DNA from: Shouchella xiaoxiensis
GTDB lineage: Bacteria; Bacillota; Bacilli; Bacillales; Bacillaceae_D
DNA length: 64,000 bases
Direction: 5' to 3'
Assembly (NCBI RefSeq): GCF_016907895.1
Contig: NZ_JAFBCV010000001.1
Span: forward strand, 186,001-250,000
Made by a program: the position numbers and the translations under genes. The notes below the pieces were generated by a model. The model was given only the letters and a program-made list of their open reading frames with translations. It was not told the origin of the DNA and ran no database searches. Of the stretch, positions 33,188 through 42,155 are shown piece by piece. The stretch's first letter is position 1. The number at the start of each line of letters is the position of its first letter.

Positions 33188-33448
33188 ATGGATTATACCG
33201 ATCAAATGAAAAATCGTTTAAAGCGGATTGAAGGACAGATTCGTGGCGTGTTAAAAATGATGGAAGAAGGCGAAGATTGCCGCGATGTTGTCTCGCAGCT
33301 ATCTGCTTCACGCACGGCGATTGACCGGACGATGGGCGTCATCGTTAGTGAAAACCTTGTCGAGTGTGTTCAAAAAGCAATAGAAAATGGCGAAGATACT
33401 CAGGAATACGTGGATCAAGCCGTGAATTTACTTGTAAAAAGTCGCTAG
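33188..33448 (+). CDS. cstR: Persulfide-sensing repressor CstR
   Basis: An 86-residue all-helical DUF156 (CsoR/CstR) protein. MKNRLKRIEGQIRGVLKMMEE near 7-27 is the DNA-contacting helix. Cys31 and Cys60 are present, but the copper-ligand His of CsoR is Asn (SENLVEC), which marks the CstR group that forms a di- or trisulfide bridge on exposure to persulfides. The downstream genes are all sulfane-sulfur genes and two matching operators flank this gene, so the assignment is firm. Confidence 0.9.
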   Translation: MDYTDQMKNRLKRIEGQIRGVLKMMEEGEDCRDVVSQLSASRTAIDRTMGVIVSENLVECVQKAIENGEDTQEYVDQAVNLLVKSR

Positions 33449-33490
33449 GATAGGCTAAAAAGTCTATCTTAGCAAAAAAATTTAATCATT

Positions 33491-33510
33491 TATAATACCC
33501 ATAGAGGTAT
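33491..33510 (+). promoter_or_regulatory. Second CstR operator and promoter for the sulfur operon
   Basis: TATAAT (33491-33496) runs into ATACCCATAGAGGTAT (33495-33510), the same inverted repeat as before cstR. A clear -35 is not visible. A weak hairpin (GATAGGCT/AGTCTATC, about 33448-33468) between suggests partial separation from cstR. Confidence 0.65.
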
Positions 33511-33533
33511 ATGTATATTTGGAGGCGGAGAAA

Positions 33534-34013
33534 ATGAGCGAAACAAAATCAACGAATATTATTCTTTTCAGTGGAGATTACGACAAGGCAATGGCGGCGT
33601 ACATTATTGCGAATGGGGCAGCTGCCTATGACCATAAAGTGACGATCTTCCATACGTTTTGGGGACTAAACGCATTACGAAAAGACGAGCCAATCAAAGC
33701 GAATAAAACCTTGCTTGAAAAGATGTTTGGAAAAATGATGCCTCGTGGAGCGGAGAAAATGGGGTTATCGAATATGCACTTTGCCGGAATGGGTCCGAAG
33801 CTAATAAAAAAAGTGATGAAAAAGCATAACGCGATGCCGCTCGGTGACTTAATCAATATGGCCGAAGAACAAGAGATTAATTTGGTCGCTTGTACGATGA
33901 CGATGGATTTACTCGGCTTACAAAAGGCGGAGTTACGCGAAAGCAGTCAATATGCGGGCGTCGCTGCGTATTTAGGAGAAGCGGAGGACGGAAACGTCAA
34001 TCTATTTATCTAA
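33534..34013 (+). CDS. DsrE/DsrF-like sulfur-carrier protein
   Basis: A 159-residue DsrE-family (DsrE2-like) protein. NIILFSGDYDKAMAAYIIANGAAAYDHKVTIFHTFWG at 7-43 is the first strand-helix unit. Later LVACTMTMDLLGL carries the conserved Cys presumed to bind persulfide. It probably passes sulfane sulfur among TusA and rhodanese partners encoded next to it. The start at ATG 33534 follows GGAGGCGGAG. First gene of the CstR-controlled operon. Confidence 0.85.
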   Translation: MSETKSTNIILFSGDYDKAMAAYIIANGAAAYDHKVTIFHTFWGLNALRKDEPIKANKTLLEKMFGKMMPRGAEKMGLSNMHFAGMGPKLIKKVMKKHNAMPLGDLINMAEEQEINLVACTMTMDLLGLQKAELRESSQYAGVAAYLGEAEDGNVNLFI

Positions 34014-34036
34014 AAAACGAAGAAGGAATGGTGAAG

Positions 34037-34603
34037 ATGGACTCAATTAAACATGATTACCTCGTTGATGCAAAAGGGCTTGCCTGCCCGATGCCAATTA
34101 TCCGTACAAAAAAAGCGATGAACGAGTTGGAAGCAGGAGCGGTTGTGCAGGTTCAAGCAACGGATCAAGGCTCAACGGCAGATTTAAAAGCATGGGCAAA
34201 CAAAGCCGGGCACGACTATCTTGGCACCGTAGAAGATGGGGCTACGCTTAAGCATTTTTTACGAGTGGCAGGTATTAAACCAGTGGAAACTCACTCTTTT
34301 CCTCATGTCGTTGATAATGAAGGTTTGCAGAACGCATTGGAAAACAACCGACCAATGACGATCGTTGATGTGCGAGAAAAAGCAGAGTATGACGAGTACC
34401 ACATTCCAGAAGCGGTATCGATGCCGCTCGGTGAATTAGAAGAGCGAATGAATGAACTTGACCTAGAAACTCCTGTATATGTTGTGTGTCGGACGGGGAA
34501 TCGAAGTGATCTAGCGGCACAAACTTTTGCTAAGAACGGTTTTAATCAGGTGACGAATGTGATTCCAGGTATGAGTGAGTGGAACAAGAAAGGAGAAAGG
34601 TAA
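34037..34603 (+). CDS. TusA-rhodanese fusion protein
   Basis: A 188-residue two-domain protein. Residues 5-75 are Tus[19 protein letters not shown] with the sulfur-accepting Cys in the CPMP motif. Residues about 90-188 are a rhodanese with active-site loop CRTGNRS. The fusion should accept and relay sulfane sulfur in the cytoplasm. The start at ATG 34037 has AAGGAA at good distance; a longer frame from 33890 overlaps the previous gene and is spurious. It ends one base before the next start, so translation is coupled. Confidence 0.88.
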   Translation: MDSIKHDYLVDAKGLACPMPIIRTKKAMNELEAGAVVQVQATDQGSTADLKAWANKAGHDYLGTVEDGATLKHFLRVAGIKPVETHSFPHVVDNEGLQNALENNRPMTIVDVREKAEYDEYHIPEAVSMPLGELEERMNELDLETPVYVVCRTGNRSDLAAQTFAKNGFNQVTNVIPGMSEWNKKGER

Positions 34604-34604
34604 G

Positions 34605-35732
34605 ATGAGTTTAACCCCAATGACCGCGCAAGAATTAGCAAAAAAAGTGATCGAAAAAGAAAATTTGTTTATTTTAGATGTGCGAAATGAAGCCGCTTTT
34701 GAAGACTGGAAAGTGGAAGGAGCACACTTTGAGTATTTGAACATTCCTTATTTTGATCTACTTGATGGCGTTGAAGACATCCTGGCTCAACTTCCAACAG
34801 ACAAAGAAATTCTCGTTGTTTGTGCCAAAGAAAATTCCTCGATTATGATTGGCGAGATGCTCGCTGATGTTGGAGTAAATGCCTCTTATCTAAGTGGTGG
34901 AATGAAAGCATGGAGTGAGCATTTGGAGCCGATTAAAGTAGCCGACCTTGATAACGGCGGCGAACTGTATCAATTTGTTCGTCTTGGCAAAGGGTGTCTT
35001 TCTTATATGGTCATATCAGGTCGTGATGCGGTTGTAATTGATTCAGCAAGAATGACCGAACCGTATTTGACGCTTGCAAAAGAAAAAGGCGTGTCGATTA
35101 CTCATGTGCTAGACACTCACTTACATGCGGATCATATCTCTGGTGGACGAACAATTGCTGAGCAGACAGGCGCTCATTACTGGCTTCCGGCAAAAGATGC
35201 AGAGTATGTAACGTTCAGCTACAAGCCAATTGAAGACGGAGCACAGATTCAAGTAGGCGCATCACAAATTGAGATTCAGGCTCTTTACACACCGGGACAT
35301 ACGATTGGCTCAACCTCTTTTATCGTTGATGATGCCTATTTGTTAACAGGGGATATTCTCTTTATTGATTCGATTGGCCGACCAGATTTAGCGGGAAAAG
35401 CGGAAGATTGGGTCGCTGACTTAAGGCATTCCCTTTACCAGATATACAAAGACATATCGGCCGACTTGCTTGTATTACCAGCACACTTTATGCTAGTTGA
35501 TGAGTTAAATGAGGACGGAAGCGTGGCGAAAAAGCTAGGTGTGTTATTGAAGAAAAATCACGGACTGAATGTGGACGATGAGCAAACATTTCGCTCAATG
35601 GTGACGGACCATTTGCCACCTCAGCCGAATGCCTATCAAGACATCCGTCAAACCAATTTAGGGAAAAAAGACCCTTCAAAAGAAGAACAAAGAGAGATGG
35701 AAATCGGACCAAATCGTTGTGCAGTTCGCTAA
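34605..35732 (+). CDS. Rhodanese-MBL persulfide dioxygenase-like protein
   Basis: A 375-residue fusion. Residues 8-105 are a rhodanese domain ([14 protein letters not shown], loop VCAKENSS with the Cys, [11 protein letters not shown]). Residues about 120-340 are a metallo-beta-lactamase fold of the persulfide dioxygenase kind: [36 protein letters not shown]. These ligate one non-heme iron in ETHE1/CstB enzymes. In S. aureus CstB the MBL part comes first; here the order is swapped, with no additional domain. It would oxidise persulfide to sulfite or thiosulfate. The start at ATG 34605 follows AAAGGAGAAAGG. Confidence 0.9.
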   Translation: MSLTPMTAQELAKKVIEKENLFILDVRNEAAFEDWKVEGAHFEYLNIPYFDLLDGVEDILAQLPTDKEILVVCAKENSSIMIGEMLADVGVNASYLSGGMKAWSEHLEPIKVADLDNGGELYQFVRLGKGCLSYMVISGRDAVVIDSARMTEPYLTLAKEKGVSITHVLDTHLHADHISGGRTIAEQTGAHYWLPAKDAEYVTFSYKPIEDGAQIQVGASQIEIQALYTPGHTIGSTSFIVDDAYLLTGDILFIDSIGRPDLAGKAEDWVADLRHSLYQIYKDISADLLVLPAHFMLVDELNEDGSVAKKLGVLLKKNHGLNVDDEQTFRSMVTDHLPPQPNAYQDIRQTNLGKKDPSKEEQREMEIGPNRCAVR

Positions 35733-35762
35733 ACAATCTTATTTAAAAAGGAGATCATCATA

Positions 35763-35993
35763 ATGAATGTAAACAAGGTGTTAGATGCAAAAGGAATGGC
35801 ATGTCCAATGCCCATTGTGAAAACAAAAAAGGAAATGAACACGCTGAATGTTGGGGATATTTTAGAAGTACAGGCAACGGATCAAGGCGCTTTAAAGGAT
35901 TTTGAAGCGTGGGCGAAATCGACTGGTCATGACTTGCTTCAAACAAAAGAAGAGGATGGCGTTCTCATTTTCCACATCCAAAAAGGGGAATAA
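35763..35993 (+). CDS. tusA: TusA-like sulfur carrier
   Basis: A 76-residue single-domain TusA protein with DAKGMACPMPIVKTKKEM and VQATDQGALKDFEAWAKSTGH. The Cys in CPMP carries the persulfide. It is closely similar to the TusA half of the fusion at 34037. The start at ATG 35763 follows AAAGGAG. Confidence 0.92.
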   Translation: MNVNKVLDAKGMACPMPIVKTKKEMNTLNVGDILEVQATDQGALKDFEAWAKSTGHDLLQTKEEDGVLIFHIQKGE

Positions 35994-36051
35994 TGAGCGA
36001 TGAGGAGGGAGGCACAACGCGGCCTCTTTTTTTATCAACAAGGAGACAGAT

Positions 36052-36831
36052 ATGGACATTTTGTTTATCATCACGATATTTTTCATAGGTTTTTTCGGAT
36101 CGTTTCTATCGGGCATGGTTGGAGTCGGTGGCTCCATTATTAAGTACCCGATGCTGCTGTTCATCCCCCCGATGCTCGGGTTCACGGCTTTCAGCGCCCA
36201 TGAAGTTGCTGGAATTAGTGCGATTCAGGTATTTTTCGCGACAATTGCCGGGGTATGGGCGTATCGCGGGACAGGGTATCTCCATCGAACGCTAATCATC
36301 TACATGGGTAGCAGCATTTTAGTCGGCAGCTTTATCGGTGCGTTTGCCTCAACGGTCTTTTCTGGAAATGCGGTCAATCTCGTATATGCGATTTTGGCGA
36401 CGATTGCGGTTGTCCTCATGTTTCTACCAAAAAAACAACTGCCCGATCAACCGGCAAATCAAATTTCCTTTCATCGCGGGCTTGCTGCTAGTTTATCCTT
36501 TATCGTTGGGATTGCCTCTGGAATTGTCGGTGCAGCCGGCTCGTTTTTACTCGTTCCCATTATGCTGACGGTATTAAAATTACCAACGCGAGTGACGATT
36601 GCGACTTCTTTAGCCGTTACGTTTATTTCCTCAATTGGTTCAACCGTTGGAAAAGTGGCGACCGATCAAGTGCTGTATGGTCCAGCAATCGTAATGATCA
36701 TTGCCAGCATAATCGCGTCTCCCATTGGAGCCAAGCTTGGTCAGAAAATGAACACGACGGTATTGAAGGGGATTCTGGCAGCACTGATTTTAGGGTCGGC
36801 GATTCAAATATGGGTAACGTTGTTTACTTAG
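36052..36831 (+). CDS. TauE/SafE family sulfite exporter
   Basis: A 259-residue membrane protein with eight hydrophobic segments in two homologous halves: FFGSFLSGMVGVGGSIIKYPML in the first and VGIASGIVGAAGSFLLVPIML in the second, both TauE/SafE repeats. As the last gene of the persulfide operon it probably expels sulfite or thiosulfate made by the dioxygenase. A GAGGC/GCCTC hairpin with a T-run at 36009-36032 lies just before it and may lower its expression. The start at ATG 36052 follows AAGGAGAC. Confidence 0.9.
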   Translation: MDILFIITIFFIGFFGSFLSGMVGVGGSIIKYPMLLFIPPMLGFTAFSAHEVAGISAIQVFFATIAGVWAYRGTGYLHRTLIIYMGSSILVGSFIGAFASTVFSGNAVNLVYAILATIAVVLMFLPKKQLPDQPANQISFHRGLAASLSFIVGIASGIVGAAGSFLLVPIMLTVLKLPTRVTIATSLAVTFISSIGSTVGKVATDQVLYGPAIVMIIASIIASPIGAKLGQKMNTTVLKGILAALILGSAIQIWVTLFT

Positions 36832-36836
36832 GAGAC

Positions 36837-36932
36837 AATCTGACCGTAGCGGGGGTAAAAGAAGCGCATTTGCTGAGCCAGAGTCGCAGAGCAAGAGGGA
36901 AGATTGTGTTGAGTTTTGATGAAGCGAAGTAA
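36837..36932 (+). pseudogene. 3' remnant of a zinc-type/quinone oxidoreductase gene
   Basis: An open stretch without a start encodes LTVAGVKEAHLLSQSRRARGKIVLSFDEAK and a stop. EAHxLLxS...RGKIVL is the C-terminal end of medium-chain NADP-dependent oxidoreductases. Only about 30 codons survive, directly after the TauE stop codon. Confidence 0.65.
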
Positions 36933-36950
36933 ATGACATGGTACTCTCAG

Positions 36951-36983
36951 AAAGACGACCTAATCAAGTGGTTGTCTTTTTTT
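36951..36983 (+). terminator. Terminator of the sulfur operon
   Basis: AAAGACGACC (36951-36960) pairs with GGTTGTCTTT (36970-36979), one G-U pair, followed by TTTTGTTT. It ends the cst operon after the oxidoreductase remnant. Confidence 0.8.
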
Positions 36984-37095
36984 GTTTGGAATAAAACTTT
37001 GAGCATTTTTAGCGAAAATAACCGATTATTTCCCAAAAAATAGGGTAAAAGGAAGTAGTAGACTCTATTTCTGGAACTTTTCGGGAGGTAATGGT

Positions 37096-38136
37096 ATGAA
37101 AGCTTTCGCAAAGACAACATCAGCTGTTCTTGTAAGTGTAGCAATGTTAGCGGCATGTGGAAATGATGAAGAAACGCAAATAGGAACGGAAAACGATGAA
37201 ACGGAGAACGTATCTGAACCTGAGACAGAAAACGAAGAAACAAATAATGTAACTGAAACGGGTACCGACGCAAGTGAAGATGATGAAGCGGAGTCAGAGA
37301 ATGATGAGACTAGCGATAACGAAAACGAGGGAGACAATGATCAATCGAATGAAAGCGATAACGAAGGTTCAGGCGAAGAAGTATTTGAACCGGTAGAAGC
37401 AGGAGAAGAGCATGAGGCTGCGGCAACGAAGGAAGACCATTACCTCCAGGCCGGTATGGTTTCGGGTGGGGAGATAACGGACGGGAAATCAGTCGGAAAT
37501 ATCGACCACGGAATACATGATGAGTATGAGCGGCTTGTGTTTGATATTTATGAGGGCTCTTATCAAGAATTGGAGGGACCAGCAGAGATTCCCAATCATT
37601 TTGAAGTGACGAAAGAAGCCTATCCCTACCGCTTTGTTTACACGTTAAGAGGAATTCGCGGGCAGCCAGAAGAGTTACCAGATCTATCAAACATGGCATT
37701 ATTCTCACATATGGAAATCATTCCTTACTATGATGATGCTGCGATCCAGTTAACCGCGTATGTACAAGATTCGGTTGAATTTGAAGTATTTGAGATGCAT
37801 GACCCGGCAAAAATTGTGACCGATGTTCGTTTAGTCGAAAGAGAAAAAGAGCATGCCCCAGTGTATTCCGTTCGCACTGCTTCACTCTCATCTGAAGATA
37901 ATTTTGAAATCATTCAACAACCAACAGCAGAATTTCAAGAGAGAGGTGCCGATCACGTAAGAACATTGTTCTCAGCAGATAATACGCTTTTTGTGGAAGA
38001 AGGGTATTATGCGACGCTTGAAGAGGCTGAAGTGCGAAAAGCAGAGCTAGAGGATGACCTGGATTTTGAGCTCCACATCGAAGAACGAGGAATGTTTGAT
38101 GAGCCTGAGAATATTGCCGGAAGCATGAATGAATAG
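37096..38136 (+). CDS. AMIN-like domain lipoprotein
   Basis: A 346-residue protein. Residues 1-21 are a lipoprotein signal with the lipobox LAAC. Residues 22-105 are an extremely acidic Asp/Glu/Asn linker. Residues about 120-245 fit the AMIN-like domain (DHGIHDEYERLVFDIY, NHFEVTKEAYPYRFVYTLRG, FEVFEMHDPAKIVTDVRL), a wall- or polymer-binding beta sandwich. The last 100 residues (ASLSSEDNFEII... FVEEGYYATLEEA) look SPOR-like, but I am not certain. It resembles the other two acidic lipoproteins only in its linker. The start at ATG 37096 follows GGGAGGT. Confidence 0.8.
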   Translation: MKAFAKTTSAVLVSVAMLAACGNDEETQIGTENDETENVSEPETENEETNNVTETGTDASEDDEAESENDETSDNENEGDNDQSNESDNEGSGEEVFEPVEAGEEHEAAATKEDHYLQAGMVSGGEITDGKSVGNIDHGIHDEYERLVFDIYEGSYQELEGPAEIPNHFEVTKEAYPYRFVYTLRGIRGQPEELPDLSNMALFSHMEIIPYYDDAAIQLTAYVQDSVEFEVFEMHDPAKIVTDVRLVEREKEHAPVYSVRTASLSSEDNFEIIQQPTAEFQERGADHVRTLFSADNTLFVEEGYYATLEEAEVRKAELEDDLDFELHIEERGMFDEPENIAGSMNE

Positions 38137-38141
38137 CTAGA

Positions 38142-38173
38142 AAAAAAGAGTGGGCAAACACCCACTCTTTTTT
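38142..38173. terminator. Bidirectional terminator
   Basis: AAAAAAGAGTGGG (38142-38154) pairs perfectly with CCCACTCTTTTTT (38161-38173), loop CAAACA. It ends both convergent genes. Confidence 0.9.
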
Positions 38174-38175
38174 CG

Positions 38176-38916
38176 TTACAACCGATTGCCAATCGTGACG
38201 CCGCCATCAACTACAATTTCCGTGCCTGTACAATAGGAGCTATCGTCTGAGGCAAGGAATGCGATCGCCTTTGCGACATCGCTTGGATAACCAGGGCGAG
38301 CAAGCGGAATGCGCTCAGCCAGATTGTCTTGATCATACAGCCCTTGAGCCATTTCTGTTTCAATTAAGCCCGGATGAACCATGTTTACGCGAATTCCGTC
38401 TCTACCAAGTTCCACAGCCGTTGCTTTCGAAAGCGTAGCGACGGCTGCTTTGGTGGATGCGTAGACGGAAGAATGAGTAATCGGTGAAAAGGACGAGATC
38501 GAGACATTGTTAATAATCGAACCCTGCTTGAGCGGGATCATTTGTTTTGCGGCGGCCTGCATGCCTAAAAATACACTGAGCTGATTGACTTGGATAAGAT
38601 TAAGGTATTCTTCCGCAGTCGTTTCGATAAACGGTTTTTTTAGAAAAACTCCGGCATTATTCACGAGTACATCAAGCTTATTAAAATTCTGCATAATGAT
38701 CGTCATCGCCGCGTCCCACTCATCAGCTTGTGTAACGTCTAGCTGACAGGCAGTCGCCTGTTCCCCAATCTCTTCGACCACGGTCTGTGCGTCCGAAAAA
38801 TGTCGTGCTGCGACAATAATCGTTGCGCCTTCTGATGCCAAGTGCTTGGCAATCATTTTTCCTTGACCACGATTCGCGCCGGTTACGAGAATCACTTTTC
38901 CACTTAATTTTTTCAT
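38176..38916 (-). CDS. Short-chain dehydrogenase/reductase
   Basis: A 246-residue classical SDR. It has the cofactor motif TGANRGQG (12-19), the LDVT strand near 58, NNAG near 86, catalytic Ser in SISSFSP and Tyr-Lys in YASTK near 152, and the C-terminal VVDGG. An Arg at the end of the second strand (AARHF) suggests NADPH. Substrate unknown. Starts at ATG 38916; the weak CTGGAGG upstream is the likely ribosome site. Confidence 0.88.
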   Translation of the reverse strand: MKKLSGKVILVTGANRGQGKMIAKHLASEGATIIVAARHFSDAQTVVEEIGEQATACQLDVTQADEWDAAMTIIMQNFNKLDVLVNNAGVFLKKPFIETTAEEYLNLIQVNQLSVFLGMQAAAKQMIPLKQGSIINNVSISSFSPITHSSVYASTKAAVATLSKATAVELGRDGIRVNMVHPGLIETEMAQGLYDQDNLAERIPLARPGYPSDVAKAIAFLASDDSSYCTGTEIVVDGGVTIGNRL

Positions 38917-38967
38917 AAATCCTCCAGTATTTCGTTTAAAAACGATTCGTAATGTGAAGCTAGCTTT

Positions 38968-40173
38968 CTACCCATCTTGATAGTATCTCTTTTTTTCATT
39001 CATTAAAACCATTCTCGCATAGAAAAGAGCCATCACAAGCATGGTGAGGGAGAGGGTCACAATCGTACCCCGTAAGGATAGGAGGTCAGCGAGTAATCCA
39101 ACGGCTAGTATTGCGATGATTTGAAGGACGCTCTGAACCAAATCGTAAATACTCGTCACTCGGCCCATCATCTCAACTTGAACATTATTTTGGTAAAACG
39201 TTGTGATTCCGGCATTTAAATAGACGTTAAAGAACCCTATAATGACAAAGCCGACGACGATTGAAGCAAACGACCACGAAAACGCATAGATGACATAGCC
39301 AACGGACATAGAGATTAATCCTGTAACAACCATCGCTCGAATCGATAATTTGTTAGCGAACAAAGAAAGTAAGAGTGCGCCTACGACGGAGCCAATCCCC
39401 GTTATACTGACGAGCAAGGTGTATTCTAATTCCGTTAAGCCAACAATCTGTTGCGTAAAGACAACTTCCTGGACATCCATCGCAAACGTAAAAATCATCA
39501 CAACGATAAATCCGGTATAGATAAACGTGACATAGCGATGTTTTTGCATAAAGCGAAGCACGATCGAAAAGTCTGATTTCACTTGAGCGAGCGTCAGTTT
39601 CGGTATCGTTGATTTTTCAACAGGGTCATTTGGCAAGAAAAGAAGTAGACCTGCAGAGAGGATGAAAAACAAGCCATTGATCCATAACGTTGTGGAAACG
39701 GATGTAACGGTAATCAAGGCGCCGCCAATGGCTGGACCAATGATGAACGCGCCAGATGTGGCAAAAGCACGAATCGAATTAAAGCGCTTACGTAATTCTT
39801 TCGGAATAAGCATCGTGATGTAGGTCATTGATGCTGGGTTAAAAAAAGCTTTAGCCACACTAATGACGATCAACACGCTGAAAATCAAGATTAAGCTCTC
39901 GCTAAACGCCAATAGCACGATTGAAAAAGCCCTGATCAAATACGTCGCAATGATGATTCTTCGCTTGTTTCGATAATCAATAAAGCTGCCTGTCCAAAAC
40001 TTCGCAAAGAGATTCGTCAACGGACCAATTAACCACATCAGCGCAACCGCAGTAGCAGAACCGGTTAACTGGTAAATGAGAAGGTTAATCGCAACTAAGT
40101 AAATAAAATCGCCAACATTGGCAACTCCAACGGATAGGAGGAGGATGGCAGGGTGACGCCATTTCTTGTTCAT
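38968..40173 (-). CDS. MFS permease, paralogue of 42156-43373
   Basis: A 401-residue major facilitator with 12 hydrophobic segments of the MFS_3/EntS-like type. Landmarks are FWTGSFIDYRNKRRIIIATYLIRA (cytoplasmic loop 2-3) and IPKELRKRFNSIRAFATSGAFIIGPAIGG. The start at ATG 40173 follows GTAGGTG; the longer frame to 40227 lacks a ribosome site. It is clearly related to the T-box-controlled permease at 42156 (NVGDFIYLVAINLLIYQLTGSATAVA against NIGAWVYLLALNLTVLTMTGSPFAVS). The substrate is unknown; drug or metabolite efflux is typical of the group. Confidence 0.88.
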   Translation of the reverse strand: MNKKWRHPAILLLSVGVANVGDFIYLVAINLLIYQLTGSATAVALMWLIGPLTNLFAKFWTGSFIDYRNKRRIIIATYLIRAFSIVLLAFSESLILIFSVLIVISVAKAFFNPASMTYITMLIPKELRKRFNSIRAFATSGAFIIGPAIGGALITVTSVSTTLWINGLFFILSAGLLLFLPNDPVEKSTIPKLTLAQVKSDFSIVLRFMQKHRYVTFIYTGFIVVMIFTFAMDVQEVVFTQQIVGLTELEYTLLVSITGIGSVVGALLLSLFANKLSIRAMVVTGLISMSVGYVIYAFSWSFASIVVGFVIIGFFNVYLNAGITTFYQNNVQVEMMGRVTSIYDLVQSVLQIIAILAVGLLADLLSLRGTIVTLSLTMLVMALFYARMVLMNEKKRYYQDG

Positions 40174-40363
40174 TCGTTCACCTACTTGTCTGCGTATGTA
40201 TGAGTAAATTATCCCATACTTTCTCATAGTGGGAGAAACGTAATTTTTACACTTTTGCGAACATTGGTGATGGATTCTATAAAGATAGCAACTTTAACTA
40301 GCTTGAATTTACAAGAGTGGTATTTTACGATTAGGAGGAAGCTTTAATGGGGAGTGGTCGTTT

Positions 40364-40525
40364 GTGAGTGAAACGTTTTACAAAAGATTGTTTTTGACGA
40401 TTATTGTTGTAATTGGCTTGCTTCAGTTTTTTTCATTACCGTCGAGCTTAAATTATGTATTGTTAGCGTTTGCTCTATTTTGTGGCATGATGCATATACG
40501 TCTTCGATTCGATGAGTCTAGGTAA
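40364..40525 (+). CDS. 53-residue membrane protein
   Basis: GTG at 40364 follows GGGGAGTGG. The product is MSETFYKRLF plus two hydrophobic segments and the charged tail HIRLRFDESR. An ATG at 40346 behind AGGAGG reads MGSGRL and stops at once, so it would be only a six-codon leader overlapping this start; translational coupling is possible. It lies 25 bases before the phosphoesterase gene. Confidence 0.5.
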   Translation: MSETFYKRLFLTIIVVIGLLQFFSLPSSLNYVLLAFALFCGMMHIRLRFDESR

Positions 40526-40550
40526 ATTGATAAAAGAAAGGTGATAAAAA

Positions 40551-41243
40551 ATGCGAATAGCGGCAATTTACGATATTCACGGGAATAACGATGCCCTGGA
40601 AGCAGTTGTAGAAGAAATCGACAAGTTGGGTGTCGATAAGGTCGTTGTAGGCGGGGATCTAGCATGGGGTCCTCAGCCGCGACAAGTAATGGATAAACTA
40701 TATGCAAAAAAAGAGGATTGGCTATTTATTAGGGGGAACAGTGACCGGGAAATATTTGAACAATACCGAGATGCGACTTCTAGCGATGATATGGTTGGAA
40801 AACTAAATCAATGGTGCATCGATCAGCTCACAATAGAACAGCTTCAATGGTTAGGTTCATTGCCGTTTTCTTATACAGAAAACAATCGTCTATTCGTTCA
40901 TGGATCGCCAAGAAGCGATACAGAATCAATTCGTGTGGATACATGGGACAAGGACGTAATGGAAATGGTAAAGAACACCCCACAATCCATTGTTATTTGC
41001 GGACATACACATAGACAATTTAAAAGAAAGATTGGCAGAACACAAGTGATAAATGCAGGGAGCGTCGGTCTACAAAGCAGGGCAAACGGAGCTTGTTGGC
41101 TTCTGATCGATTCTGATGAATACAAATTACAGGTGACGAGGTATGACGTCGATCAAGCAGCAAGGGCAATCTTAGCGAGCAGCGCACCCTATAAAGAGGA
41201 CTTTGCCGAGCATATTCGAAATCCACCTGACGAAGGACCTTAA
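40551..41243 (+). CDS. Calcineurin-like metallophosphoesterase
   Basis: A 230-residue enzyme of the YfcE/MJ0936-like group. All metal-binding motifs are visible: DIHGN (8-12), GGDLAWGP near 34-41, RGNSD near 61, HGSP near 116, and GHTH near 153, then NAGSVG. It binds two metal ions and hydrolyses phosphodiesters or phosphomonoesters; the physiological substrate is unknown. The start at ATG 40551 follows GAAAGGTGA. Adjacent to a GNAT gene 43 bases on. Confidence 0.9.
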   Translation: MRIAAIYDIHGNNDALEAVVEEIDKLGVDKVVVGGDLAWGPQPRQVMDKLYAKKEDWLFIRGNSDREIFEQYRDATSSDDMVGKLNQWCIDQLTIEQLQWLGSLPFSYTENNRLFVHGSPRSDTESIRVDTWDKDVMEMVKNTPQSIVICGHTHRQFKRKIGRTQVINAGSVGLQSRANGACWLLIDSDEYKLQVTRYDVDQAARAILASSAPYKEDFAEHIRNPPDEGP

Positions 41244-41286
41244 CAATGGTTAAACAAAAAATGAATTAAAGAGGGGAACGATTTGA

Positions 41287-41724
41287 TTGGAAATAAGCAA
41301 AGCAACAGAAATGGAATTACCACATATTTTAGAACATTCGAGACAGGCAATTTATGAAGGGACACTCGGTGACGTCATGCCGAGTGATGACAAGGTAAAA
41401 GCTCTTATTAGCCCACTATTAGAAAGAGGTTGTTACTATTTACTCGCTAAGGAGGATGAAACGATACTAGGGTGGGTATTGATCGGCAAAACAACAGATT
41501 CCTTTACAGATCAAGATCATGGATTTATTTATGAGCTATATGTACTGGAAGCATTTAGAGGGAAGGGCATTGCCAAGCAACTAATGCAGACGGCTGTTCA
41601 AAAATTTAAAGAAGCTAATTACAAGCAAATTCGATTAAGTGCTTACGTTGAAAACCAAGCAATCAACTTATATAAAAAACTTGGTTTTAAAGAAAGAACT
41701 GTGACGATGAGTTTAAACTTATAG
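41287..41724 (+). CDS. GNAT N-acetyltransferase
   Basis: A 145-residue single-domain GNAT protein. GFIYELYVLEAFRGKGIAKQLMQTAVQKF near 76-104 holds the acetyl-CoA loop (RGKGIA), and LSAYVENQAINLYKKLGFKE is the C-terminal strand-helix. The start is TTG 41287 after GAGGGG. The acceptor is unknown. Confidence 0.85.
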   Translation: MEISKATEMELPHILEHSRQAIYEGTLGDVMPSDDKVKALISPLLERGCYYLLAKEDETILGWVLIGKTTDSFTDQDHGFIYELYVLEAFRGKGIAKQLMQTAVQKFKEANYKQIRLSAYVENQAINLYKKLGFKERTVTMSLNL

Positions 41725-41783
41725 TTGGATTTATTAATTATTCTAAAAGGATATCTTTTAAAAAAGAACTGTAAAATTCCCTC

Positions 41784-41812
41784 TTTACTTTATTCAGAAA
41801 AATACCTATAAT
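41784..41812 (+). promoter_or_regulatory. Promoter of the T-box leader
   Basis: TTTACT (41784-41789), 17 bases, perfect TATAAT (41807-41812). Start predicted near 41819, giving a leader of about 300 nt. Confidence 0.65.
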
Positions 41813-41818
41813 AAAAAA

Positions 41819-42120
41819 ACGAAACAAGCGACGATGAGAAGAGTACTTGCGCACAAGCATAACAGAGAACTCCTGATGGTGGGAATGGAGGATGTAATGG
41901 CGTGAGGAAACAAGTCTCTGAGCTGTACAAAGGATCTTTCTGCGGAAGGTGATGGTGTACCGGGTTCTCCCGTTATCGAGATAGAGTATAACCACATGTA
42001 TGTGTGGCGTACTTGAAAAGGTTGTTGTAGCGATACAGCAACAAACTGGGGTGGCACCGCGAAACTTCTAATCCGAAGTCTCGCCCCCAAGGTTTAGAAC
42101 CTTGGGGGTGAGACTTTTTT
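41819..42120 (+). ncRNA. T-box riboswitch leader of an MFS permease gene
   Basis: The T-box core AACTGGGGTGGCACCGCG (42044-42061) matches the consensus that pairs with the uncharged tRNA acceptor end. A very strong terminator follows: 42077-42094 pairs with 42098-42115 and is followed by TTTTTTT. Upstream (about 41830-41935) is a Stem I-like region with GAGTAC facing GGAAACAAG; aligned with glycyl T-boxes the specifier would be CAA (Gln), but ACA (Thr) in the next frame cannot be excluded. The leader ends 36 bases before the permease start and no aminoacyl-tRNA synthetase is present. Confidence 0.88.
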
Positions 42121-42155
42121 TCGTTGTTCAAAAAATCGGTTAGGAGTGGTGCTAC

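Noticed and set aside
33890-34036. Upstream extension of the TusA-rhodanese gene
   Set aside because: It overlaps the DsrE-like gene in another frame; the TusA family start and ribosome site fit ATG 34037.
40346-40366. Six-codon frame MGSGRL as a leader peptide
   Set aside because: Despite an AGGAGG it ends immediately at the GTG start of the next small gene and no hairpins follow; more likely a coupling artefact.
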